A DNA stretch of 64,000 bases from Rhizoctonia solani (lineage: Eukaryota; Basidiomycota; Agaricomycetes; Cantharellales; Ceratobasidiaceae): contig NC_057376.1 in NCBI RefSeq assembly GCF_016906535.1, positions 930,001 through 994,000 on the forward strand, given 5' to 3'. Positions 12,611 to 23,959 of this stretch are shown here, in pieces. A model generated the notes under the pieces. The model was given only the letters and a program-made list of their open reading frames with translations. It did no database searches and had not been told where the DNA came from. Position 1 is the stretch's first letter; each line of letters begins with the position of its first letter. Made by a program: the position numbers and the translations under genes.

Positions 12611-14614
12611 CTACTTTGTGCTTCTAAACACTTTGTAAAATTGGGCAGCACTTTCCGAACGTGGAGTGACGGCAGTCGATTTTCGCTTCCCAGTAGGTGG
12701 CGTTTCAGTTGCACGCGGAGTTTGGGACATGCTTGGTGTATTGGGGGTCATAGGCCCATTGACTCGAAACTTCTTCATTTTCGGACTCGTAGGTTCAGGT
12801 TCAGGTTGAGTTGGTTGAACTACTGTCTGTGATGACATGAGTGAGGTGTTATTTGCTGGAACACGGCCGTTGATGTAATCCCAAAATGACTAGAGTGATT
12901 GTCAGGTTGAATTCATATCGGCATTTCGCGACTTGCCTGAGAAACCTTGTTATTAGAGCGCATATCCGCGTACATGGCCCGCATGGTCGCGTTCATGTCT
13001 CCTATTTGGTGTGCAAGTTGGGCGGTAGTCATACCTGGCCCATCTGCCCGTATCGCGACAAGGAGCGCAGAGAAACAGAACTCGACGGGCGAAGTCCTCG
13101 AAGTTCGTGCCGGAAGAGGAAACGCTATTTCACGTAACCGCGAGTCGCTTGCAATGTCTCGTATGATATTCAACGCCTTTTCGGACTTGCGCAAGATGCT
13201 AACGCTCTCATCTTCTGTAAGCTCGTGCCGTTGTAGAAGTTTGGTTTGCTGGACCTGCGAAGGATGAACGTAGTCCGGTAGCTTGGCGATACAGGCAATA
13301 GTCCGGGCTAAACCTTGGAATCCTTTCCCACGATCAATGGATAGGCGAAGCAAAACATCCAATTGGTTTTCCTCAAAGAGTTGGCTGTGCATTTTGTGAA
13401 CAAACTTGGCGACTGGACCATCGTACGATTGGAATGTTTCTCCAGTTGTGAGGGCCATTCCCAATTGCACGCGCTGTATCGGAGGATTAGACAATGTTAA
13501 GTCTTAGCTTGAGATTGAACTTGCCTGAAAAATATCTCGCTGAATTGGAGGAAAGTTCAGGATTATACATATAAAAGTGTGATTCGGGTCTCACCTCGGC
13601 TGCCCCAGTCAAATCCCTGTATTCAACGCAAATCAAGGTCTTGTTACGGAACTGCCTCTTGAGATTGTCAGGCAATAAACGGCAACTTTTCGACGAATCA
13701 GCTGGCTGAAAGTAGTAGGAAACCCCACTATAAACACGCGTAAGTTCAAATTAACAATTTCACAGCGCAAGTAGCTTACCCATCTTTGTCTAAAGAATCC
13801 GCCGTGAGCCATGTCAGTAGTTAATAAAAGATATGGTTAGTTGACTGACGAGGTATCTGAAATCATCAATGAACGTTTAAACGACTATAATAGTGTAGAA
13901 AATATACTTACGTGCCCCTCCAAGAAACTTTAAATCCAGCGATCGGCTTCATAAGAGCTTAACGAAAGAAGATAGTGTTGAACATACCGGTAAACAGAGG
14001 TCAAACGCTGTTTCCCATCTATGCAAACTCGGGTTTGATTTCCATTCTTATCGGTTGACAAGCCTATTTAAAGATCCATTAGAGGTAAACTAAAGAAGAA
14101 GAGATCATGACTTGCTGAAGATGATCTATTAAACGGAATGATTTGAGTGGTTGCAACGGTCAAAGCAACACATATGAAAACTCACCGGAGGGATATAATA
14201 ATTACGTAGAATTGAATCGATCAACTTGCTCTGTTTTGAGTCTGACCAACTGGAAAGAGGGTCAGGCTCAATAGACACGTCGCACAGCGCTCGCTACTCA
14301 CACAACATCCCGCTGATATTCTGGATCTAGTTTAATATCACCTTCCCTGATCAGTGCTAGGAAGCTATTAGTTGGCGTAGATATAAATTTGATATTATCC
14401 GTACTGTGCAGCCACACTGTGGCAAACTATACAGGAAACCGTATGAGGCACAGCGATAGCACATGCCAATAAACAATGTACACACCGATGAATTATTGGG
14501 CTGCTGGAGCGCATTCGTGATCCTGTATTCAGGTGCTTTTCTTTTTCTTTTATTCGATTCAGTCCCAATTCCTTCGTAGTCTGAGATATCGGTCAGGTCT
14601 GAATCACTGGACAT
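12611..14614 (-). CDS. DUF262 (GmrSD N-terminal/ParB-like) domain protein encoded by a microexon chain
   Basis: Twelve exons reconstruct 466 codons: 14486-14614, 14302-14426, 14186-14249, 14116-14125, 13988-14063, 13912-13927, 13850-13856, 13780-13789, 13595-13727, 13525-13539, 12937-13473, 12611-12889. Lengths add to 1401, an exact multiple of three. The product shows DUF262 hallmarks: LDPEYQRDVVW, KQSKLIDSILRNYYIPP, the IDGKQRLTSVYR motif, FLEGHIPHKDGG and RDIFQRVQLGMALTTGE. Introns 14064-14115, 13474-13524 and 12890-12936 have GC donors (GCAAGT). In bacteria this fold is the nuclease/NTP-sensing part of GmrSD-type restriction systems; in fungi the family is abundant but uncharacterised. 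The C-terminus is disordered and Pro/Thr-rich. The start is divergent from MED27. Function in this organism is unknown. Confidence 0.85.
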
Positions 14615-14742
14615 TATAGGTGGTCGAGAACGATAGCCGGTTTCGGCTCCGCCCTGGGCGTCTATATAAATTGGTCATCACAACATTCGAGTGGCTGTAC
14701 TCATCAGAGCTACCAAGGCCGACCCTCCACCTCGCGGCACGC
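14615..14742. promoter_or_regulatory. Compact bidirectional promoter between DUF262 gene and MED27
   Basis: Only 128 bases separate the two start codons, so both genes must share upstream control sequence or overlap it with their leaders. No canonical TATA box was recognised. Both products have nuclear-type features, which makes co-expression plausible but not shown. Confidence 0.5.
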
Positions 14743-15780
14743 ATGTCGACACTTGAAGCTCAGGTGAATTTGCTCGCCTCTCTCATAGAACGACTAGATA
14801 CCGTACGGGACGTCTCTGCTGGAAATCTTCCTGTTCATTTACGCGCGGCGATCGCGAATGTATCGGCCCTTGCAGAAGAACTAGGCTCGACTCGTGTTCA
14901 GGATGCTCTCGCGGCTGCTGAAGCGGAACAAAGCGTGAGGGCAATCGACTTGCAGAATAGCAGGCGAGAGATACGTAAACGAAAGTGAGTAGATGTTTGC
15001 ACTCGTGCTTGAGTCAATTGCTCCATGACGCGATATTCCAACCCCAGGAACCAAGTCGAGGTTACTCTGCCCGTCAAACGACTCGAAGGCAAGAAAAGGC
15101 CGTACCCCCTCAAATTAGGGGTTACTCTGCCGCAAGATTTAACCCAAAAATCACTTGAAGAATTTGTCCAGAACTTTAACCAAGCGAATCTGGGCTCTAA
15201 CCTCAGCATTTGGACTCCGACTAGGGCGGCAGTCGGGCATAGCGGCTTGCTTCGCATGATTGTGCCTAACATTCTCATTGCTTATATCAGTTTACGGTCT
15301 GGTGGTAGTAACAGATCCGTAAAAGTGGAATCTGCGACTGTAACTGGGATCTGGGAGCAGGTAGGCACCATATTCTATAGTATCTGAGTATGTTGTTTTG
15401 ACGATATGGCTCAGAGGACAACTTCCGAGTTTACCGTCTTTCGCTCGTTATCACAACACTTGTTTCGAACCTTGGCCCAGAATGTAGACATGGACGTATT
15501 GGATCTATCGGTGCGTACTGAATTCGTGAACCTTGGATATGAACACAAAACCGCTCTTTCTAGTCTTTGATTTTGTCTTATACCAACCTGTATACCGCAA
15601 AATGTGCCAAATGCAATTTGATACATTCCTCGCAGGTATATGCTGTTTACCATGGGTAATTTTTTTTTTTGCTAAACCCCCGCTCAGGACAGTACACCGC
15701 CCATTATTCGTACGTGGGTAGAAAACGAAAGCTCACAATGGATTCTCCAGTGCTATCATGAGTCATGTTCTCCTCTCTGA
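14743..15780 (+). CDS. MED27: Mediator complex subunit 27
   Basis: Five exons (14743-14984, 15048-15360, 15415-15510, 15564-15635, 15688-15780) give 271 codons in phase. The N-terminus MSTLEAQVNLLASLIERLD is helical with heptad-like hydrophobics, as in MED27, where it packs in the Mediator tail. The C-terminus has the family's small zinc-knuckle-like end: YTNLYTAKCAKCNLIHSSQ followed by PPIIRTWVE and a final region with C-Y-H-E-S-C. Mediator relays activator signals to RNA polymerase II in the nucleus. The first ATG after the DUF262 leader is used; a GTG 41 codons upstream is in frame but has no support. Identification rests on the C-terminal motif and overall architecture. Confidence 0.75.
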
Positions 15781-17705
15781 TCATGTATGCGAGCGCTTGT
15801 AACTCATTCAGAATCTCACCCCATATGGTAGTAGTTATCTCACCTGCCTGTGATGCAATCTTGAAACACAGTCCTTCTGCGGTCTAGCTTTGGATGCCGT
15901 TTGTCCGAGAATCATCGGTGCTGCTGCCTGGACTCCGACGTGCGCCAACTTTTCTCCATATGCGTTGATTGTTCGGCTGTCCCACGATCGATGAGCTTGC
16001 AACTATTGCATATGCCGGTTGCATTCCCAGCACTAGTGCACGCGGGGCCAGTACCCTCCGCCGACTGAACTGTATTCGTGAGACTCAGAGGAGCATATAT
16101 GGCAAGCCTGCCGACTGCTGTAGTAGCCACGGCCACCCCAAATTCCAAGCCAATTTACAAAATCGTAACTCGTACATCCTGCAACCGCGCAAGCGTACCT
16201 CTTCAGGGGGCTGTTGAGCCCGGTCCCGCACGGTGGATACCGGTTGGAGATCCAGCCCTCTGGGAAGAAAATGCCCAACGCACCTCTACTCCGGTTCAAA
16301 GTGCATATGTCTGGGTCACGTCTCTGTGGATGGCGGTGTGTCCGCGAGGGGAAACTCTTTTGTTCTGTGCTTCGAACAAAGGGGCCACGTGTGGTGGTGC
16401 CGACCGGTAGAGCGGCTTTGGGCTCTCCCAAATTAAAGTTCAGATCGTCGATCGTAGATGGGGGGTATATTCTTTTTTGTGCATGAACTCATTCGTCCCA
16501 GACGTGGCGCATGTCCTGCAGCAGTGGATCGATTGCTAGGATGTGGCAATAGATATACATCAAAAGTGTATTTGTTGAATGAGACATTGTGGATTGATTG
16601 GAAACTCGGTCGGAGTTTGGCGAGACATTGCATCATGTTCGCGCACATCTGCACTTGAGCTGTTTCAATCCAGAGACACGATTCGAATTCGGGGTTCTTG
16701 TGATTAAGGATAGCGTAGTGCGCAGGTGTGCCTGATGGTAAGGTGGATTGAAACGGCGTTGGCGACTTTACAACAAATTGTTGCCCATATGCTCACCTTG
16801 TGCTGGGACAAACGAGGTCCAGGTACATACATATGTTATAACAATAACTTAAACTCCAAATAACAAGAGAAATAGACCATCCTATTCAGAGAGCAGCAAT
16901 CTGTAGAGGATCGGGTATGTTAAATCAGGAAATAATTTCCCGACATGGGTAATTCCCGGAAGCATCGCCACCCGGGATAGCAAACTTGGCCACCGTCTCT
17001 CACCTAATTAAAGTACCTCGAAATCTGCTTTCGACCCCCTCACCAGCCACATCCTCTTCTCTATTCAGTTCCATTCAGTTGTTCTCTATCAATCAATCAG
17101 TCTGGAGCGAGACTGTCGATCTGTTTGCCCCTACTTCTATATCCAACTATTGGCCATCCATATTCTCCTACTCGCTCTGTAACCTGACCCTGGTTGTCAC
17201 CGCACGCTAGACACTTACCTTGAGCACCTCCTATATCGTGTATTCAATCCTCTTCTGCTCCCTTTCTCGTCAATTAGTTGCTTTTCAACCAGGGTGAGTA
17301 AACACTGAGTTACGCGTCTATCTCTTCTCAAACAATACTCCTCCAATTCAGTCCTTCAACGCCACCTCATTTGGGAGCTCAATAGCTCTCTATCTATCAT
17401 CTGTGAGTATATAATTTTGATTATTTCTCCTCGCCAAAGGCGGGACAGAGGATGTACGCTCCCAACCTTGGGTGGCGATAACCTGGCTCTAGAGCGTTGC
17501 TTCGGACATCCATGTTCACCCCCCCTAGCTCATTGTGCCGATGCGACTACAGTTACCTCACTTTAACGAAATGCTAACTCGGTTTACTACCATAGTTTAC
17601 GATTGAAGAACCGCTCCCAATCGCATTCGAGTGCCCCTTCCCCCCTTCAACCTGCTCTCGCATATACTGGTATAGAGCCGCATACATTTGGTCGGAAGCA
17701 GAGCC
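15781..17705. other. Long leader and intergenic region upstream of the Medusa-type gene
   Basis: This 1.9 kb holds the MED27 3' flank, small frames on both strands at 15.9-16.7 kb without recognisable domains, and from about 17000 a pyrimidine-rich region with several GTGAGT/CAG pairs (for example a donor at 17293), consistent with a long 5' untranslated leader containing introns. Long leaders are common for fungal developmental regulators. No gene is supported here. Confidence 0.5.
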
Positions 17706-19809
17706 ATGGACTCTCATATCTCTCTGGGCTATCCCGAGCACCACGATGAGAGTGAATTGTCGTATCCCACCGCCGTCGTTCCTTCAGGCTTGCCTTCGTT
17801 GAGCTCCTCAATGGCAATCCTCCCTCAATACTCTCATGCTGGTCGTATGGAGCCCGAATTTATTAACAGTGCTCCCCAAGCTTTTGCTGACGACGAAGAC
17901 GATAGACCCTCCATTGCTATAGGAAAAACTGTCAGGATCCTAGGGTACCACCCACGAGAGGGAACCTACCGCACACCTATTGTTGTTCGTCTTGTTTTCC
18001 GGCGCGACTATCTACCTTCAAAGGCCAGGGTTTCTCTTCGCGTAAAGATGGGAAACATTCCCATTTGCACTGAGATAGAAGGGATTCAGGCCGCCAATGG
18101 GGAGCTAGGAGAGTGGAGGTTGCACATTGCCGCCCCTGATCCACGAGAGCTGGATATCGTTGGTCTTGAAGTTCCCCTCATTGTCCAAGCCTTTGACATA
18201 CACGCGGGAGTTATGACTGACGACGTATGCATTGGGCCATTCAAATTTTGGACTCTCAGTATGTTTGTTTGCCCCTTCGCCTCTGAATATGGGTAACACT
18301 CCGTGCAGCATCCGCCGAAGAGGTACGTACAGGCGGGCCCGGGCCAGATTACTTTGGAGTCCTCCCACAATCGTATGGTATGAGTGAGTACGCACAATCG
18401 CGTCCGCCTTACTCTAGGAATACATCCATTGGCGAGGAAAGCGCTAGCCAACCCGACGAAGGTTCATTCTCCAGCTCCTACCCAGGCGAGGCACCAGCTT
18501 CTGCCTTGGGGCTTACCCACATGACAGAGGCAGCTCACGAAGGCTCAGTGCGCCGCCGCGCACAGCTAGCTATCGACGTTCCTCCTCCTCACAGTACCTT
18601 GGATGTATCGAGAAGCGACGGAGATACCGAATCTCCTTCCACAGCAAAGAGCTTTCTCGGTCAGACCCCAGGAGAAGACACATATCAGGTTTCCCTTGGA
18701 TTCCTTGCGGATCTTAATTCCATGACTAAGAACTGGTGCGCATAGCCGGACGAACTCTGTAGAATAGCTAATGAAGTTTCTCTCCCAGGACACCGGAGGA
18801 GGTCAATGACAAGAGGCGGATTGTCGAATTCTTTTGCGTCCGAACTCGCGGTCGCATCGATGTCACGTTCGCTCCTATCCCCGTCGAGAAGGCTCGAGAT
18901 CTGAGCAAAAACATCGTATCCTGCATTTGGTGGGATGGCATGGAAGAATTTATTATTACTTCGGTAGATACAATTAACCTACTCGAGCGGCTGGTAGGGA
19001 CCAAGTTCACAACTGAAGAGAAGAATCGTATTAGAAGGAACCTTCAGGGTTTCAAGCCCGCCACTGTCTCAAAGAGTCAGCCCGAGTCCGAGCCCTTCTT
19101 TCGCACTCTTATGGAGTTTCCTCCACCAAGACCACGTAACATCGAGAAGGACGTCAAGGCATTTGCATGGTCTAAACTTCCTTCCATGTTGGAGAAGGTT
19201 GTCTCGAAATACGTGAGTTAGAGGTTCTCAAAGCGAGTACGATCGACTGAAGGCGACTCTTAGTGGTTCACGTCCTCTTCGAGCGAGTCCGAAACCGATG
19301 ATACACCCTCAAAAATTCGAATTCTACGCGAGTCGGATAACATCTCCACAGAGTCACCTAATGTATCCGCTCAGCCTCTCTCAGCGTCTGAGACACTAAG
19401 CTCTGCTCCACCCTCACAACGAGAAGTTGAATCGATGTGTGGGGATATTATTGAGTCAGGCTCTTACGCTCCCGTGCCTCCTTCCAGTCAAACTCAGTCC
19501 GAAGAATATTACTCCGGTACATTCACGAACGAACATCATCTAGGCTATGCTCAAGAATCTCAAGGGTCATTAAATTCAATGTATGGTGGCCCCGACACAC
19601 TCATGGAAATCAGCGAGGAGTCCGCAGGAGGCTTGCACTCTATTTCGGTCGCCCACACTCGAGTCTCTGGAGGGCCCATGAACGCATGCCCCGAATCGGT
19701 GGTGATCCCTGCCCCCAGTAGTACCTATACGCACCACACTGGTGCTAATCAAATGGCCGGCGAGGTTGTCCATAGTGACATGCAGTATATGACGCATACA
19801 TCCTACTAG
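17706..19809 (+). CDS. Medusa-type (MedA/Acr1/Ren1/Med1) developmental transcription regulator
   Basis: Four exons (17706-18258, 18309-18735, 18789-19212, 19264-19809) give 649 codons in phase. Residues about 65-190 form a conserved beta-rich block (IGKTVRILGYHPREG to VCIGPFKFWTL). A second block around 330-460 is the family signature: RIVEFFCVRTRGRIDV, VSCIWWDGMEEFIITSVD, TTEEKNRIRRNLQGFKPATV and FPPPRPRNIEKDVKAFAW. This matches Aspergillus medA, Magnaporthe Acr1, Fusarium Ren1 and Ustilago med1, nuclear regulators of conidiation, adhesion and virulence or mating programmes. The C-terminal 180 residues are Ser/Thr-rich and probably disordered. The start is the first ATG (MDSHISLGYP); a TTG six codons upstream is in frame but unlikely. 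Its role in this species is inferred from homologues. Confidence 0.85.
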
Positions 19810-20034
19810 AATGTTTTGCTTGTTCACTGCTTTGTTATGGGTTGTTCTTTCGTTTGGTGTTTCAAGTGGTTCATCTGTTCTCCCTTACGGCTTCTGATAA
19901 TTTGCGCACTGTGTTTCGGCGCCACCTCACCCCACCTCTTACAGTCGACAGACGCATTTTTAAGTTTATTGTGATAGTAGTATACGACTCCGGTTTTGGA
20001 AGGAATTCATGTGGATTTGAATGATTCTGGTATA

Positions 20035-22161
20035 TTAGTGTGCAAGGAATGATCGCGTGTTTCTGTCTCTTAGCCACCCGAACAATCCGATGGATGTAGC
20101 ACCCGCAAATACTGTGCCAATATAGATAATCAAACTTGCCCACCGACTGCCATTCTGTAGTCCAGAGTGGGCATAATCACGCATAGATCCGCCAATAAGC
20201 ACCGACGATATTGGTGTGCTTAGCACATTGCCAAGTCCCTGGGAGGCATCTGAATTAGCCACCGCGAGAGTTTGGTAGTGCAGTACTTACTCGCGACAGC
20301 ATCAGCATGCCAAGCATGCTTGTTGCTGCAGTAGTATCATCTCCTATATGCACCTTGAGAGTGATCACAATTCAAGAAAGGTTGGACTTACTTGCAATAG
20401 GCCGTACAAACCCAGTCCAAAGACTTGAAAAGCCGCCAGCCAGTGCACCGAAAAGTATCGAGTATGCACTTAGTGTCCCTATCGTGGTCACTAACGCGCC
20501 CCACAGGACAAATGTCGCAGCCGAAGTTGCAGCAAGTGTCGATGTAGCGAGTACCCATGGATTGAGAATATCCGAGAGGTGCCCTAGAGCAATTCGGCTG
20601 ATTAAAGACGAACCTGGAATATAATCAGGAATAGCAGGCTTTAGGACGAGATTAAAGGAGCTGACCATTGAGGAGAGCCAATGTCAATGAGGCCTGGCTA
20701 TCGCTCAGCATCATATCCTGGGCAAACGTTGGGAGGTAAACGATAGGAAGAAAGTATGCGAATCCCTGTAATGCTGTAACACAAAGCAACAGCCAAAAGG
20801 ATTTGTTGGTGGACCACTTTGTCCTAGAAGTCGTGGCTATGCGACGAACACGATCTTCGGGAAGCCTAGGACGAATGAAAGGCAAAACGGCGGAGAGCAG
20901 AGCGAAAACAACGATGGACAGGTAGCGCAAGGTTGAGGATGTTCCATACGGCCTAGTGCTAGAGTGAGAATCCCATTACATCGAACCAGAAGCCCTTACC
21001 TAATAATTGAAGGCAAGACCAGGGGTAGAATGAGACCGCCAACAGCCGTGCCTAAAAATATAATTAGGCAAGAGAAATCGATCCAGATCACGAACTTGAA
21101 CCTACCAGCATTCATTACTCCATTGGCAAGGCCTCTGCGCACATAGAACCATTCTGACATGTAGGAAACGCTAAGAATAGTGAGATTATAGCTGTTTACG
21201 ATTATATTCACGAATGCACCTACGTAGGAGCGTAGAGCAGAGCTGGTAAAGTTTTATTAAATGTGGTGTTATTTATTCTGAAGAGCAACTTACAGCCTCC
21301 TAAGCCATACCCTCCACCTTGGAGCAACACAATTTGCCAAGGCTTTTGAAGGTGCAAAGATTACTTGTATGAGGTACACTATTAATTTACAAGCTCACCT
21401 TTTTGACAAAGCTAGCTCCAAAAAGGCTTCCAAAGCAAATAAAATTACCAACCCACATGCTGGTACGACGCTGTGAAGGATAACGCGCAACAATAGGATA
21501 GATGATAGGTCCTATCCATGGTACTTTAGTTAGCATTTTTCATAAGCACTCACTCAAAGCCCAGCCGAACAAAACCTACCAGAACAGTATATAAGCCCTA
21601 GCGGCAGAGGAGAATGATGAATACGTAGGGTAGTCCGAAATCACGAAAGTCAATACCTGAGCAGAGTGTACCTGCTAAAGGGAGCAGCAGCTCGGCGCCT
21701 TTCTCTCCCTGGTACATCTTGGAGTAGTAACCAAGGAAGACACCGAAAGAGTTGGGGAATCCTGTATGTGACTATTAAACATACTAGGTTATCTGGTACA
21801 AAAAGAGCTTCAGCGTACCCCAGACCAGCGTCTCTACTACAAAAGCACCGATAAGATATAGCCAGGCTTGAAGACCACGATCGGCAGGCGGAATGTTGCT
21901 TGATTCAGCCATAGAATTTGAGGTTTCCTCGTTCTCGACCCCATCCTCACTGGCAACACCCGCAGTAGTCATTTGTTCATTAGTGATACTACCATGTCGG
22001 GGAAAACTTTGGGCAGGCATAGGACTACTGGCTTGTTGTTGAGTTGATATTGGAACGTGCTGCACGCTTAGGGCCGTACCAGACAATCTAGATGAAGAAC
22101 GGGGAAGCCCCTCGTCGCTTTGACGCGATGCAATAATTTCCAGAGGGATGCTCGTGATCAT
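20035..22161 (-). CDS. Major facilitator superfamily transporter, monocarboxylate-porter (MCH) type
   Basis: Many short exons on the minus strand run from MITSIPLEIIASRQSDEG (22161) to the stop at 20035. The first 90 residues are hydrophilic and Ser/Gln-rich. Then come RGLQAWLYLIGAFVVETLVW, SFGVFLGYYSKM, a chain of hydrophobic exons, the central hydrophilic loop (LPEDRVRRIATTSRTKWSTN), SFWLLLCVTALQGFAYFLPI, LISRIALGHLSDILNPW (the MFS GxxxDR-like turn) and GLGNVLSTPISSVLIGG near the end. This order fits fungal MCH-type monocarboxylate permease homologues with 12 membrane helices; the substrate cannot be read from sequence. Its 3' end faces the Medusa-type gene 225 nt away. Several central junctions were not resolved base by base. 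Confidence 0.8.
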
Positions 22162-22477
22162 TGGTTCAAATGAATAAATGTCGAACTGAAAAACGTGGTC
22201 AAGTACCAGTCAAGTATGTGAGGACATCCATTGTCATTTCAACCGAGTCATTCAATTAATCTGGTGCTTTACAGTACCAAACGGTCATATTGCTCAGGAA
22301 GGCACGAAGAACCAGTAGTTTAGGTACAGTGGGCAGAGGGACTAGTCTTTCTGATAATGGTCAAATTATGATTTAGTAGATTTTAGACCGTGAGAGGTGG
22401 GATACAGGTAGGTATTTACACCAAAGCCCGGTTTAGAGGATATGGGTAATTCATAAAAACGCGATGTCAGTGTACTA
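22162..22477. other. Intergenic region, MFS promoter and WDR83 3' flank
   Basis: The 316 bases hold the upstream region of the MFS gene and the downstream region of WDR83, both on the minus strand. Nothing else was recognised. Confidence 0.5.
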
Positions 22478-23685
22478 CTAAGCCCGCCAGATTTTGACCG
22501 TCCCATCAGCACTCGCACTAACCATCTCTCCAGATTCCAGTGGATGATGCTCGACCCAGCTAATCACTTTGTCATGGACTTTAGTGGGATCTGGCTCAAC
22601 AGCCTTGGCCTAATTTGCATTAGCTTTTGTATGAATGTCAGCTCGATCAAACATACATCGAGTAGATCCCATTCCCATATCTTTCCCTGCTCGTCTCCGC
22701 ACAAGACGCTACCCTCGCCGTGACCAAAGCATGCGTGGGTGCGATAGTCATTACTAACATGCCCTGAGAATGTGTTCAACATCTGCCCATTCGCTCGGTC
22801 CATGAGTCGTAATTTCGAGTCGAGTGTGCAAACCAAGAGTGTTTGATTGTCTATGGACGGGGAAATTGAGGAGATTGGCGCTACGCGAACAAATGCGCTC
22901 AGTGCAACCATGTATAGCAACCGATATTCACACTTACGTCCTATAAAATCGCTCTTCAATTCACCCATCCTCATATCGTATGTCCGTACATGTCCATCAA
23001 CGGATCCCGTTATTATCTCCGCAGCTCCGACATGAAGACATGTAATACTGTCCTTAGCTTCGCCGAGAACTTGGATCGGTGTTCGGCTCTGTGCTCTTAA
23101 TAAATTTAGTATACTACCTATATCACAAACTCATGAAAGGCTCACTTCAGATCCCATAATCTTACCGATGAGTCGTAGGAACCTAACAAAAACATAGGTG
23201 TATTACTCATGAACGGGTCATATAAAGCTTACCACTTGCGAGCACAGAGGCATCTGCGTTAAATGCCACAGCATTGATTTTCCCCAAATGACCGGGCATT
23301 CGACGTTCAGTAACGCCTGCGGTGACGCTCCAGAGGTAAACACTCCTATCTCCTCCTCCAGACGCAAACCTTGCGTTGTCATGTGCGCTTCCTCCAGGTT
23401 GAACCATGATAAGTCGGCCCACGTTAGGTTCTTGGAGCTTTAAATAACTTACACGCTAATCGACAAAACCTCGTACCCGTGTCCTTCATATTTCTTGATC
23501 TCACTACCCGATTCGGGGTTCCAGAGGCGGATAGTTCTATCTTGTCCGCCAGTCAAAACATACTTGGCCTCCCCCTTGGCATAAGTTGCTACGTGAACAG
23601 GACCTCGGTGATTTTCAAGTTTACAATGTAATCTACGAGGAGCAAGAGCAGGTTGTTTTTGCTGACGCGTTGATTTTTGGGACAT
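22478..23685 (-). CDS. WD40 repeat scaffold protein WDR83/MORG1
   Basis: Exons on the minus strand start at MSQKSTRQQKQPALAP (23685) and stop at 22478 (GTVKIWRA then TAG). Seven WD40 blades are readable: CKLENHRGPVHVATY with TGGQDRTIRLWNP; YEGHGYEVLSISV joined to AHDNARFASGGGDRSVYLW; GHLGKINAVAFNADASVLAS joined to SYDSSVRLWDLK; EIITGSVDGHVRTYDMR; TLDSKLRLMD; VLCGDEQGKIWEWDL; and the last SADGTVKIW. The run TGGQDRTIRLWNP and the GHGYEVL/DNARFASGGGD signature single out WDR83, a spliceosome-associated protein also known as a MAP kinase organiser. Length (about 310 residues) matches. The intron between blades 1 and 2 splits S-V-A-H-D in phase. Confidence 0.88.
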
Positions 23686-23959
23686 GGAGATGGTGGCAAG
23701 TATGATCGAAAGTAGGAATGTCACGTGTATTTAACACTTTCAGCCTTTCGAGCCAGATATACCCTGCACCTGCACGAACTAAATGTTTTCATGTTTCATT
23801 ATCTGCTAAAGTAATCGTATCAACGGGTCTCAGCAACATTGTCCCATGCCAAGCACTGCGTCTAAAAAATACATGATAAAGCCGATTTATGTCCGTGATC
23901 GTCGTCGAAGGCAGATGTCTTGGCGAGGCTATGCGGGTCATAGTCCATCTTGGTCAATC

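Noticed and set aside
15912..16660. Several overlapping frames of 70-130 residues
   Set aside because: They overlap each other on both strands and show no domains, so they are probably chance frames.
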